A DNA stretch of 64,000 nucleotides from Branchiostoma belcheri (Eukaryota; Chordata; Leptocardii; Amphioxiformes; Branchiostomatidae). A program made the translations under genes and the position numbers. Positions 57,301 to 64,000 of this stretch are shown here, in pieces; within the stretch, counting starts at the first letter, position 1; every line of letters starts with the position of its first letter. The notes beneath the pieces are model-generated. The model made no database searches. It saw only the letters and a program-made list of their open reading frames with translations, and was not told the origin of the DNA. The stretch lies in NCBI RefSeq assembly GCF_001625305.1, contig NW_017804087.1, positions 1,196,058 to 1,260,057 on the forward strand, given 5' to 3'.

Positions 57301-60300
57301 GACAGGCTACGAGCTGGCAGCTGACAACAGAAACTGTACTAGTAAGTATAGTGCGGTCTCTGAGACTGGGAAAATGTTTTGTTACTTCTGGGAATGGAAG
57401 TACTGTTGTGAGTTGCTGAGTTGTGAGTTTGTGTGTACCTTTGTCTGGACAGCATATGGGTATGGGAAAGATTGACAGGCAGAATATTACATGTAGGGCA
57501 GATGGAGAAAATAGGGTGAACTTGAAGGTCATGAAAACCCATAATTGCCCAAAAATCTAAAGTCTCCAATTTCTTGTTTTCTTGAAATGAATGCTGCAAA
57601 ACCAAGATAGGCCACACCAATGTAATTTCTTGGTTCCCTAGTTCAGTTTTCTGATGGTAAGATTTCATTGTTTTTCTCCCCCAGGACTGGACAAGTTCCT
57701 GCTGTTCTCCTCGCGGTACACGGTGCGAGGAATCCCGCTGGACCCGATGCAGAGCGTGGACGCCATGATGCCGGTCCTCGGGCTGCGCTCCTTCTACATC
57801 GGCATGGACTTCGACGCGGCGGAGAGGAAAATCTATTTCTCGGACACCGTCCAGGACCAGATCTACCGCATCAACACTGACGGAACAGGTCAAAATGTTT
57901 CACAGTTTTTAAACTATCTATTATAAGTTTGAATGAAAGCTCATCTGTGTTGGTAGAGTCCATAGTTGTAAAGTTGAAGCTTTGTTCCAATGCAAGAAGG
58001 GAACTCACTGTAAATTTTCGGTCGATCGTAAGACGTACCTAGGATACAATCATCATCCTTAGTGGCTTTAAACATGTAATACCAGCAGTGTAATCTGTCT
58101 TACAGGTAAAGAGACAGTGGTCGGATCACGAGCCATGGGTCCTGAGGGACTGGCTCTGGACTGGAAGGCCAAACACCTGTACTTTACAGACAGTGTCTTC
58201 GATACAGTAAGTTTTGTGACATTAACATTTTCCTAAGTCTACAATACATAAAAGAAATAGAACCTTATCTGTATATCCAGCCCGTAAGCATAACACATGC
58301 ACCTTCGCATGGTTGCAGCTGGTTATATTACACTGAATGGCCTGTCACACCTAACCTTTGCATACTTAACTGCACGTCTTGTTGAAAGCCCCTACTGTAC
58401 TTGGTAGATGTGAAAACTGCCAGTCTGCACTAATTCTAATTGTATATATATATCAGAACTTACCATTTTACAAAATCTTTTGTAACCCAGTTTGTTCATT
58501 CCTTGATAGTTGCAGATGTAAGTTTTGGTGTTGATGTGTGAGGTTTAACGTGTTTCTCTGTTCCTCAAAAGATCAATGTGGTGCACTTGGAACGAGGCTG
58601 GAGAAAAGCCATTGCAAGTGTGAACGTTGGGAACCCACGGGCAATTGTTATCGCACCACATAGTGGGTAAGTCAGTTCTCTCAACTACACAAACAAGGAA
58701 CTGAAGCTCTCATTCCTCTTTGAAGTACTTCTAAATAGAGAGATTGTGAATTTCACACTAATTCTGTGTAATATGCATTTTCCTACTGGCTCCCATATAA
58801 GGCAACTGATATGCATATATGATATGCAGAAAATTTAAGACAGGAAACAAGATAACCTTTTCCGGGATCTTTGACCTAAGTTCACATTTGTCTTGAACAT
58901 GACAAGCATGTGGAAATAACTATCATAATGGAAATGAAAACAAGTGTTTTAACACAAAGGATTGTACTTATCTAGAGCTTTCGACCAGTCGCTTTGGTCT
59001 TCTTCAATAGACTGACCCAGTGAGATTGATATACAGATTTGCGTATGTCCTCTTGTACAGATATTGTACTTTTTCCCCCAAATTGTATTGAGTATACTTA
59101 ACAAAACACCATCCCCTTTGCTACACAGATACATCTTTTGGACAGACTGGTCCCGTCCGGCCAGGATTGAGCGAGCATTGACAGACGGCTCAGAACGAAC
59201 CGTTATCGTGAACACCACCCTGGGCTGGCCCAACGGACTGAGCATCGACTACCCCCAGCTCAAACTGTACTGGTGCGACGCCATGTTTGATAAGATCGAG
59301 TACAGTAACTTTGGAGGACAGAACCGAGGGCGACTGAATATCAGATACATCAACCATCCATTCGGAGTCGTTGTTCACGAAGGTGTGTTAGATGTTACAT
59401 AATGCCAGTAGCCAGGATTTTGAATGGGGTGGGGGAGTCTTCCCAACGTCTGAGGGACCAGCGAGCGCCGTAGGCCATGTAGGCGCAAAGTTCCTAGGGG
59501 GTCTGGGGGCATGCTCCCCTCAGAAAATTTTAAAAATTGAAACCTCTAAAAATAGTGTGTTGTGAGTAATATTTCAAAGTTGAAAACCCTAGAAAAATAA
59601 AAATAAAAACACATCTGACCATGCTTAATACATGTCCAGACTTTGTTTCTGCCAGAAGGGAAATGCACAGTTAGAAACATGAATCAGCTTATACATATTT
59701 TGTACCTTGGCTCTTTGAAGTGCTGTGCTTTTGTAATTCACAGTAGAATCTAACAAATGAAAATTTGCTATCAAAAGACCTCTTTTATCAAGTAAGACGT
59801 TAAATGCAATTTATTCCATGCAGATTATGTGTACTTTTCGGACTGGAATTCCCGTTCCATCAACCGCGTGCGGAAGTCTGACGGCGGAGACGAAAGAACG
59901 ATCCGGCGCGGGATTCAGCAGCTGATGGAAGTCCGAGTGTTTGATCCGGCCAAGCAGAGCACAAGTAAGCCTACTGTCCAGCTGGCAGCTACAATATGGT
60001 TGGATTCATGCACATTGAGGAAATTGTAGACAGGAATTGAGATAACCTTTTCTGGGACTTTTGACCTGGGCTACAGGGAGTGGAGTAACTGAGGAGGGGG
60101 TTATGAAGTTGTTGAATATGTTTTCACATAAAACTCTACCAAAAAGCCATTTGAAAGGTCTTTATTGAATATTCAGTGATTTAAACGTCAAATGTCATTG
60201 TTACATTTGGAAAGTGTAGAAGTGATAATTGATTACGCTTTATAAACTTGTCCCAGGTCAAACCTTGTGTACGATGAACGGTGGAACTCGGAACGACTGT

Positions 60301-63300
60301 GACCAGTTCTGCTTCACGGTACGGTACAACCAGCGCAAGTGTGGGTGTGGCTACGGCTACACTCTGGACGCCAACGGTAGAACCTGCAACCCGGATCCCT
60401 CCAACCAACCTCCAACCTCACAGTGTCTCAGCAGTAAGTTCATTCATTTCATTTCTACCAAAAGGTATTGTTTTGGGTGGGTTTGTTTGTCAGTTTGTGT
60501 GTGTGCTTGTCCGTCAGAGACAGTTACAGGGAGAGTGGAGTAGATGTATTTAGTTACTTGATTGACAGGGATGTCAAGACTCATGGTGGCCCAGCTTGTG
60601 CCAGGTGGGAGTAAATGGGTGGTACGTGGAGGAATTCAGGAGGTGTTTGACTGTGTGTAATACCCGATTAAATTATGTCTTACATAATATACAATCCCCA
60701 GTTCCAATACGTTCCTGAAAACTGACTCCTTGTCCCTGAATTTGTGCGATGGAATGTATTTATTACTCTATCTATTCATTTTAATGTTATACTTTTCCTT
60801 CAATTACAAACCAATGTTGCCAGGATGTTTTTTTGAACACTACTCTTGTTTATGTGCCTGTAGGTTTTTCCTTCCCCTGCTCCAATGGGAGGTGCATCTA
60901 CCGGTACTACCGCTGTGATGGGGATGACGACTGTGGAGATGGGTCTGATGAAGAAGGCTGTGGAACAGGTCAGAGATAGAGAGTATGGTGGCAGAACGTA
61001 CTGCGCCTTTGCAAAACCTGTAATGTATTGTGAGCATATCACTTCAACAGAATGTCTTGTTAGAAGTGGTATCTGTGTATTTAAGGATGACATCCCGTCT
61101 ATAGTTTTCAAATGTTGTGTTGGAAAAGATACCGTCTGCATTGGGTAAAATTCTGATACAACATTAACCAAATATCCAGTAAAAACTGTGAAAAATCTGG
61201 GGTTCACACAGGCGCAGTACGTTTTTTGCACTGCCTTTGGTGCAGAGCATGTAAAGTAAATAACTTGAGCTGTATTACATTTTAGCAATACAGGAGTGCC
61301 ACCTGTCGGTCTTGTCCAAAATTACACGATGCTGTATTGGCAACTGCTAACACTATATTATAAACTTTTATCACAGAGCACACCTGTTCACCCCTCTCCT
61401 TCCACTGCGCCAATGGAAACTGCATCTCTCGCCGCTGGCGTTGTGACAATGATGATGACTGCGGCGATGGTTCGGACGAGGCGAACTGTACCGTAACGTC
61501 CTGCAGGAGCGGCCAGTTCACCTGCGACAACGCCAGATGTATCCCTGAATTCTGGCGCTGTGATTCTGACAACGACTGCGGGGACGGTTCTGATGAAAGA
61601 GACTGTCGTAAGTGGCAGTCACTGATTGTTGTTGCAAACAGGTTTATGATAAAAGAAGTAAAAAGCACTACTCACTAGATATGATGTTTGGAGTATGAGT
61701 TTATCTTCTTTTCTTTGCAACAGATTTCAAGGGACTTGATGCTACTAGTACCTTTGACTATCTTATATGACAAGTTTTACAATATACAATAATATTGGTC
61801 CATACATATTAGAAAAGATACAGGCTAGCCCTACATGATTGTCACAAAATATTACAACTTTACTCAATGTTAGTCCTTTATTGTTTAAAAAGTTGAATTT
61901 TAAAATTAAATTAAAATCAAATATTGCTGTAGTTTGTAGTTGAACTTGCGAACGTTGCTGTACTCTTTGTTGATAAAGATATTAGAACTACCAGTACTTG
62001 TGCAATGTAAGTAACACCACCATAACAGTACTATACCTTGTTTTGCATCTCCAGAGGGGATAACCTGCCGTGCAGACCAGTTCACGTGTGACAACGGTCG
62101 CTGTGTCCCACAGTCCGCCGTGTGCGACGGGAACCCCCACTGTTCCGACGACTCAGACGAGAGGGACTGCGCCTTCTCGTGCTCACGTCAGGAGTTCGCC
62201 TGTGCATCTGGGGACCAGTGCGTACCGAGCTACGGTCGGTGTGACGGACACATGGACTGTCGCGACAGCTCAGACGAACAGGACTGTCGTAAGTCATCTC
62301 TTACAAGCCACTTGTGGCAAATTGTAACAAGCCACGCATCTTAAACATGCCACCAGGAAGTTGTGTAATACCTGAATAGATAATTATTATATCATACAGT
62401 CCCCTCAACAGTTCTCCAAACAAAAGGTGAACTTGAAGATGACAAAAACTCAAAATACATTGTACTAAGTCTTCCCAGAAATCTGTTATTTCTTGTTCCT
62501 GTATACAAATGCATGAATATAACAAGGGTCTATCACCAAATATTGATAATACTGTCCCACTATTGCAGTGAATATTGAGTAGTCTTTTTCTTTCAGCGTC
62601 CCTTTCCAGTGTGTTTTTTTAGTGCCTTTTTCGCAGTGTCCATTTTTCAGTGGCCTTTTTCAGCTATTTCAGCACCGGACGTTAACTTCAAATCTTTCCA
62701 TTTCTGTATTTTTATGTTGTTTATATTTTTTCTTTGTTTTCAGCATCCCGCCCCCCGGATGGTTGCCTTGCAAACGAGTTCCACTGTACGACGGAGCAGG
62801 AGTGTATCCCTGCGCGCTGGGAGTGTGACGGACACGCAGACTGTGTGGACGGGTCTGATGAACACACCTACTGTCGTAAGCAATGGAGCTTTCTTCAGAC
62901 TTTCTTTAGGCCTAAAACAATATGATTCATACTTTCTGTAAAGGTTTTTCCTGGTACCAATGTAATTTTTGGCTTGGTTTATTAATTTCCTTTTATCCTT
63001 AAAGGTGCAGTTATATTCACCATATAACTTATAATTAAAGGAATATCGCCATCCTCGAAAGAGAAAGCAGATTGTTTGAGTGTGGGGTTAAAGTACGACA
63101 AAAGCCGCTACCAACTACACTTTTTTTTTTTTTTTTCAATGGTTTATTTGCATTAAAACACAACAACACTGTCCCAAAAATGGCAGCCAGAGGCTGAATT
63201 GACATTGGGGCATCACATTATTAGTATAAAACGTCATATTAAGCGATTAAAATAGAAATAAACCATTACATAAAATGTATATAAAATATTGTGAACAACG

Positions 63301-63946
63301 TTTCAAGTGCAAATAAATATCGTAGCAGATAACAAAACAGACGGACACTGGTAACACTAAAATAAGTCTTAGGTTAAAAAAAAGTGACAGTGTTACATAT
63401 ACATATTAAGCAGGCGGATCATGAAAGGAAGGGCACTATTCTGATAACGATCAGTTCTGCTGCGAGGAGTGTTCAGTTTATAAGCTGATCTGGTTAGACG
63501 ATCTGGTTACACTCCATCTATAACACTTTCATCCAGTCACGTTACCTGTGTTGACGTTTTAACCTCTTGTCCACTTGACCTTGTCAGTAGCTGAAGAAGG
63601 ATGGCAGATTTAATCTGGTGAAAGTTTCTAAGCTTCAATTTGTAAGTCCTGCGTATCAGTTTAAATTCTTCTTTTTATTATAATCCCCCCGCCCCCCCAG
63701 CTCCATTCACGTGCAGCCAGTACCAGTTCCAATGTGAGACGGTGAATCGCTGCATCTCTCGCTGGTGGGTGTGTGACGGAGATAACGACTGTGGGGACAT
63801 GTCAGACGAACAGGACTGTCCGACGCCGTCCTTTTCGTGCCTGTGGGGCCAGTGGCAGTGTGTCGGGGTGGACGAGTGCATTCAATACGGGCAGGTGTGT
63901 GACGGCACGGAGGACTGCTCCAATGGTGCAGATGAGGGACCCTGCA
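30271..63946 (+). CDS. LRP2: LDL receptor-related protein 2 (megalin), N-terminal third; continues past the window
   Basis: Megalin is a giant type I endocytic receptor of apical epithelia that binds many ligands. Twenty-six exons: 30271-30343, 50285-50392, 50835-50954, 51436-51555, 51849-51965, 52356-52475, 52668-52784, 52918-53055, 53456-53572, 54030-54158, 54547-54719, 55184-55407, 55824-56021, 56539-56756, 57201-57341, 57685-57888, 58106-58206, 58572-58666, 59129-59382, 59824-59964, 60257-60433, 60864-60968, 61377-61607, 62055-62288, 62744-62875, 63701-63946. That is 4033 nt, 1344 codons, about 29% of vertebrate LRP2. Exon 1 encodes a signal peptide ([17 protein letters not shown]...). 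The module order LA x7, EGF x2, propeller, EGF, propeller, EGF, LA x8 equals vertebrate LRP2. LRP1 has only two LA repeats at its N-terminus. Diagnostic matches include [26 protein letters not shown] and [12 protein letters not shown]. All LA exons are phase 1-1. Propellers 3 and beyond, the transmembrane segment and the NPxY tail lie outside the window. Confidence 0.96.
33441..33590. mobile_element. CTCCAAGCAGA-family copy, left end
   Basis: TACTCTCCAAGCAGAGGTTT begins a stretch that matches, inverted, the right part of the element ending at 28475 (shared TTTTTATTGGGCTTTC among others). The far end was not located. Confidence 0.65.
34290..34370. mobile_element. 81-bp TTAA-flanked mini-element, second copy
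   Basis: It starts TTAACCTTCAGCA and ends CAGCAGGGAGAAGGTTAA, the same ends as 16355-16434 and only 1 bp different in length. Confidence 0.78.
38224..38286. repeat. 63-bp near-perfect hairpin
   Basis: AATTAGGTCTTTAAAACCCT and the rest of the left arm pair with the right arm GAAAGGGTTTTTAAGGCCTA. Only a few mismatches and a one- to three-base centre (CATAGGTCCTATG) remain. It could be a tiny foldback element or form an RNA hairpin in the pre-mRNA. Confidence 0.8.
38903..38969. repeat. Hairpin with 18-bp perfect stem
   Basis: GTCTTGTTTTGATAAGAA pairs perfectly with TTCTTATCAAAACAAGAC across a loop of about 31 bp. Confidence 0.8.
39825..40028. mobile_element. 204-bp TACTGTA-TIR element
   Basis: The left end is TTACTGTAATTCCTGATTTT and the right end reads inward as AATTACTGTATGTTCACCG. 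A copy at 48352-48559 has the same TIR family and almost the same length. Confidence 0.72.
41368..44134 (+). CDS. Pogo-like transposase (psq/CENP-B-type HTH plus DDE domain), four exons
   Basis: It encodes the enzyme that cuts and pastes the element. Exons 41368-41425, 41971-43778, 43920-44009 and 44123-44134 total 1968 nt, 655 aa plus stop, with all phases matching. The start ATG sits in GCCGCCATGT, a strong Kozak context that is also a YY1-type motif. Residues about 26-75 form a pipsqueak-type helix-turn-helix ([31 protein letters not shown]). A CENP-B-type second DNA-binding region follows. The DDE domain shows [18 protein letters not shown] and [10 protein letters not shown], giving all three expected acidic residues. 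The C-terminal third is charged and coiled-coil-like, with a short internal repeat [16 protein letters not shown] in tandem. The last two exons give [13 protein letters not shown] and end TESTEDEG. If the exon-2 donor is not used the frame stops at 43847. Exon 2 is certain; exons 1, 3 and 4 are splice predictions. Confidence 0.9.
44948..45447 (-). CDS. Unrecognised 103-aa protein encoded inside the pogo-like transposon
   Basis: The predicted CDS joins 45445-45447 (ATG alone, then GTAAGT) to 44948-45256, 312 nt in all. The first exon has an upstream in-frame stop and ends ACCAGAATG|GTAAGT. The acceptor is TTTATAG|AAACTG. The protein starts [17 protein letters not shown] and has a basic Pro/Arg stretch ([14 protein letters not shown]), then [15 protein letters not shown] and a helical, acidic C-terminal half. 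AATAAA on the minus strand at 44897-44902, about 50 bp past the stop, supports a transcript end. An E2F-type TTTCCCGCC lies about 95 bp upstream of the ATG. Base composition and the open frame look coding. I know no family for it; it could be an accessory protein of the transposon or a captured host exon. Confidence 0.55.
46755..46947. mobile_element. 193-bp TIR element, TACTGTGC family, copy 1
   Basis: The ends are TACTGTGCCTACACAAAC and its near-complement GTTTGTGCAAGCACAGTA. The interior (for example ACTATAGACGGGATGTCATC) matches, inverted, the copy at 60999-61219. Confidence 0.82.
47303..47415. repeat. AGT/AGC trinucleotide repeat
   Basis: Imperfect run of TAGTAG and CAGCAG triplets. The open frame across it is an artefact of the repeat. 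Confidence 0.9.
48352..48559. mobile_element. 208-bp TACTGTA-TIR element, second copy
   Basis: It starts TACTGTAGTTCACTTTATGT and ends AAATAAGGAATTACAGTA. The right end read inward (TACTGTAATTCCTTATTTTT) closely matches the left end of the copy at 39825. Confidence 0.75.
49327..49679. mobile_element. 353-bp TIR element with CAGGGCTCGAAATAC ends
   Basis: CAGGGCTCGAAATAC at 49327 and GTATTTCGAGCCCTG ending at 49679 are perfect 15-bp inverted ends. The subterminal regions repeat GTGCAGGTA-type words in both halves. CAGGG-type ends are usual in hAT elements; an 8-bp target duplication could not be confirmed. Confidence 0.8.
50030..50072. repeat. Tetranucleotide repeat (GAAT/GGAT)n
   Basis: Run of ATGAATGAGTGAATGAATGG then GATGGATG units, just upstream of LRP2 exon 2. 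Confidence 0.9.
50285..53055 (+). other. LRP2: LRP2 LDL-receptor class A cluster I (7 repeats, exons 2-8)
   Basis: One LA module per exon, each phase 1-1, six cysteines each, with the calcium-cage pattern CDG..DC.D.SDE in most. Repeat 4 (exon 5, [19 protein letters not shown]) closely follows its vertebrate LRP2 counterpart. The seventh (exon 8) ends [14 protein letters not shown] without the usual SDE, and the vertebrate LRP2 counterpart is irregular in the same place. Confidence 0.93.
52045..52145. repeat. LRP2 intronic repeat, copy 1 (second at 54826-54910)
   Basis: GGTCAATAACCTGGACCAG, TGTCACCATGGTAACTGGT and GACACCATGTGGTGTTGGAT recur in the same orientation at 54826-54910 with a few substitutions. 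Confidence 0.78.
53456..54158 (+). other. LRP2: LRP2 EGF-like pair (exons 9-10)
   Basis: Exon 9 encodes an EGF module ([10 protein letters not shown] ... CYCSPGYQ). Exon 10 encodes a calcium-binding type starting [15 protein letters not shown]. Each is one phase 1-1 exon. Confidence 0.9.
54547..56756 (+). other. LRP2: LRP2 YWTD beta-propeller 1 (exons 11-14)
   Basis: YWTD-type blades are visible as [26 protein letters not shown] and YVYFSDWT, with the usual [14 protein letters not shown] and PRGIALD links. Propellers of this kind act in ligand release at low pH. Confidence 0.92.
54826..54910. repeat. LRP2 intronic repeat, copy 2
   Basis: Partner of 52045-52145. Both lie in the same orientation in LRP2 introns, so an interspersed element or an old local duplication is possible. 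Confidence 0.78.
57201..57341 (+). other. LRP2: LRP2 EGF-like module (exon 15)
   Basis: [18 protein letters not shown] then [11 protein letters not shown]. The SHR.DNDGLG insert is shared with vertebrate LRP2 at the same position and helps fix the identity. Confidence 0.93.
57685..59964 (+). other. LRP2: LRP2 YWTD beta-propeller 2 (exons 16-20)
   Basis: Starts [18 protein letters not shown]. Blades are visible as [26 protein letters not shown] and YVYFSDWN. Exon 18 uses an AAAAG acceptor with a weak pyrimidine tract. Confidence 0.92.
59430..59545. repeat. Interspersed GGGGGTCTGGGGGCATGC repeat, copy 2
   Basis: The TAGGGGGTCTGGGGGCATGC core followed by an A/T-rich stretch matches 29160-29275 in the same orientation. 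Confidence 0.65.
60257..60433 (+). other. LRP2: LRP2 EGF-like module (exon 21)
   Basis: [16 protein letters not shown] ... [17 protein letters not shown], then the [11 protein letters not shown] linker that matches vertebrate LRP2 DPTNEPPTEQC. Confidence 0.92.
60999..61219. mobile_element. 221-bp TIR element, TACTGTGC family, copy 2
   Basis: The ends are TACTGCGCCTTTGCAAAAC and GTTCACACAGGCGCAGTA, in LRP2 intron 22. The interior matches 46755-46947 inverted. The flanks read ACG before and CGT after the element. Confidence 0.8.
63119..63137 (-). repeat. Poly(T) tract, possible 3' tail of a reversed retroposon
   Basis: A run of about 18 T starts an A/T-rich block in LRP2 intron 25 that extends to about 63600. 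A minus-strand retroposon with its poly(A) tail here is possible; head and target duplication were not found. Confidence 0.4.
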
Positions 63947-64000
63947 GTAAGTGGTCAATCTGTATATTCATGTTAAACCAATGCAAGTCTGTATGACAAG

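Larger units (their letters stand above)
60864..63946 (+). other. LRP2: LRP2 LDL-receptor class A cluster II (8 repeats, exons 22-26)
   Basis: Repeats per exon are 1, 2, 2, 1 and 2, all exons phase 1-1. Examples are [17 protein letters not shown] and [18 protein letters not shown]. The count of eight equals vertebrate LRP2. The last donor (GTAAGT at 63947) shows that the gene continues. Confidence 0.93.

Noticed and set aside
58965-59010. AGAGCTTTCGACCAGTCGCT and following bases as a defined retroelement end
   Set aside because: The motif looks like a common invertebrate repeat, but only one copy is present here and no boundaries can be set.
50285-63946. Identification as LRP1, LRP1B or LRP4
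   Set aside because: Seven LA repeats before the first EGF pair and the eight-repeat second cluster fit LRP2; LRP1 and LRP1B have two LA repeats at the N-terminus.

Overview
The window is animal genomic DNA with spliced, intron-rich genes and a dense load of short inverted-repeat DNA elements. Gene content and repeat style fit a non-vertebrate chordate, most likely an amphioxus (Branchiostoma). That assignment is inference from gene structure and repeat style, because no species marker is present. Four host genes were reconstructed by joining open segments across GT/AG sites, and in each the exon phases agree.

Left part, 1-16.4 kb: CDC6 (minus strand, 1596-5401) and CWC22 (plus strand, 6180-16334) lie head to head across a 780-bp promoter region with an E2F-type site, two inverted CCAAT boxes, a CRE and a YY1-type motif. 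CDC6 is a replication-licensing AAA+ ATPase. It ends in the window without its C-terminal winged-helix exon(s). CWC22 is the spliceosomal MIF4G/MA3 protein that helps load the exon junction complex. It is complete in 20 exons (1240 aa). Two of its introns hold tandem copies of the 5' end of the next exon.

18.0-22.5 kb: a complete seven-exon minus-strand gene (1015 aa), convergent with CWC22. It has a C2-like N-terminal region, a tandem array of homologous phase 1-1 exons that each end in the same basic/aromatic motif, and a helical C-terminal region. I do not recognise the family.

22.6-30.2 kb: intergenic and repeat-rich. It holds a 2.1-kb imperfect palindrome with a TIR element inside one arm, several hairpin elements, a tandemly duplicated hairpin and a 20-N assembly gap (29311-29330).

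30.3-64.0 kb: the 5' third of LRP2 (megalin), plus strand. A signal-peptide exon is followed by a 19.9-kb first intron. Then come 7 LDL-receptor class A repeats, 2 EGF modules, a YWTD propeller, an EGF, a second YWTD propeller, an EGF and 8 further class A repeats. The order matches vertebrate LRP2 module for module, and the gene runs off the right edge. Intron 1 carries a 5.65-kb pogo/Tigger-like DNA transposon (40942-46590) with perfect 24-bp TIRs, TA target duplications, an apparently whole four-exon transposase gene and an unrecognised second small gene on the opposite strand.

The most notable items are the two-gene pogo-like transposon, the exon-array gene of unknown family, the CWC22 decoy exons, a TTAA-type mini-element that contributes to the CWC22 poly(A) signal, and the missing CDC6 C-terminus.
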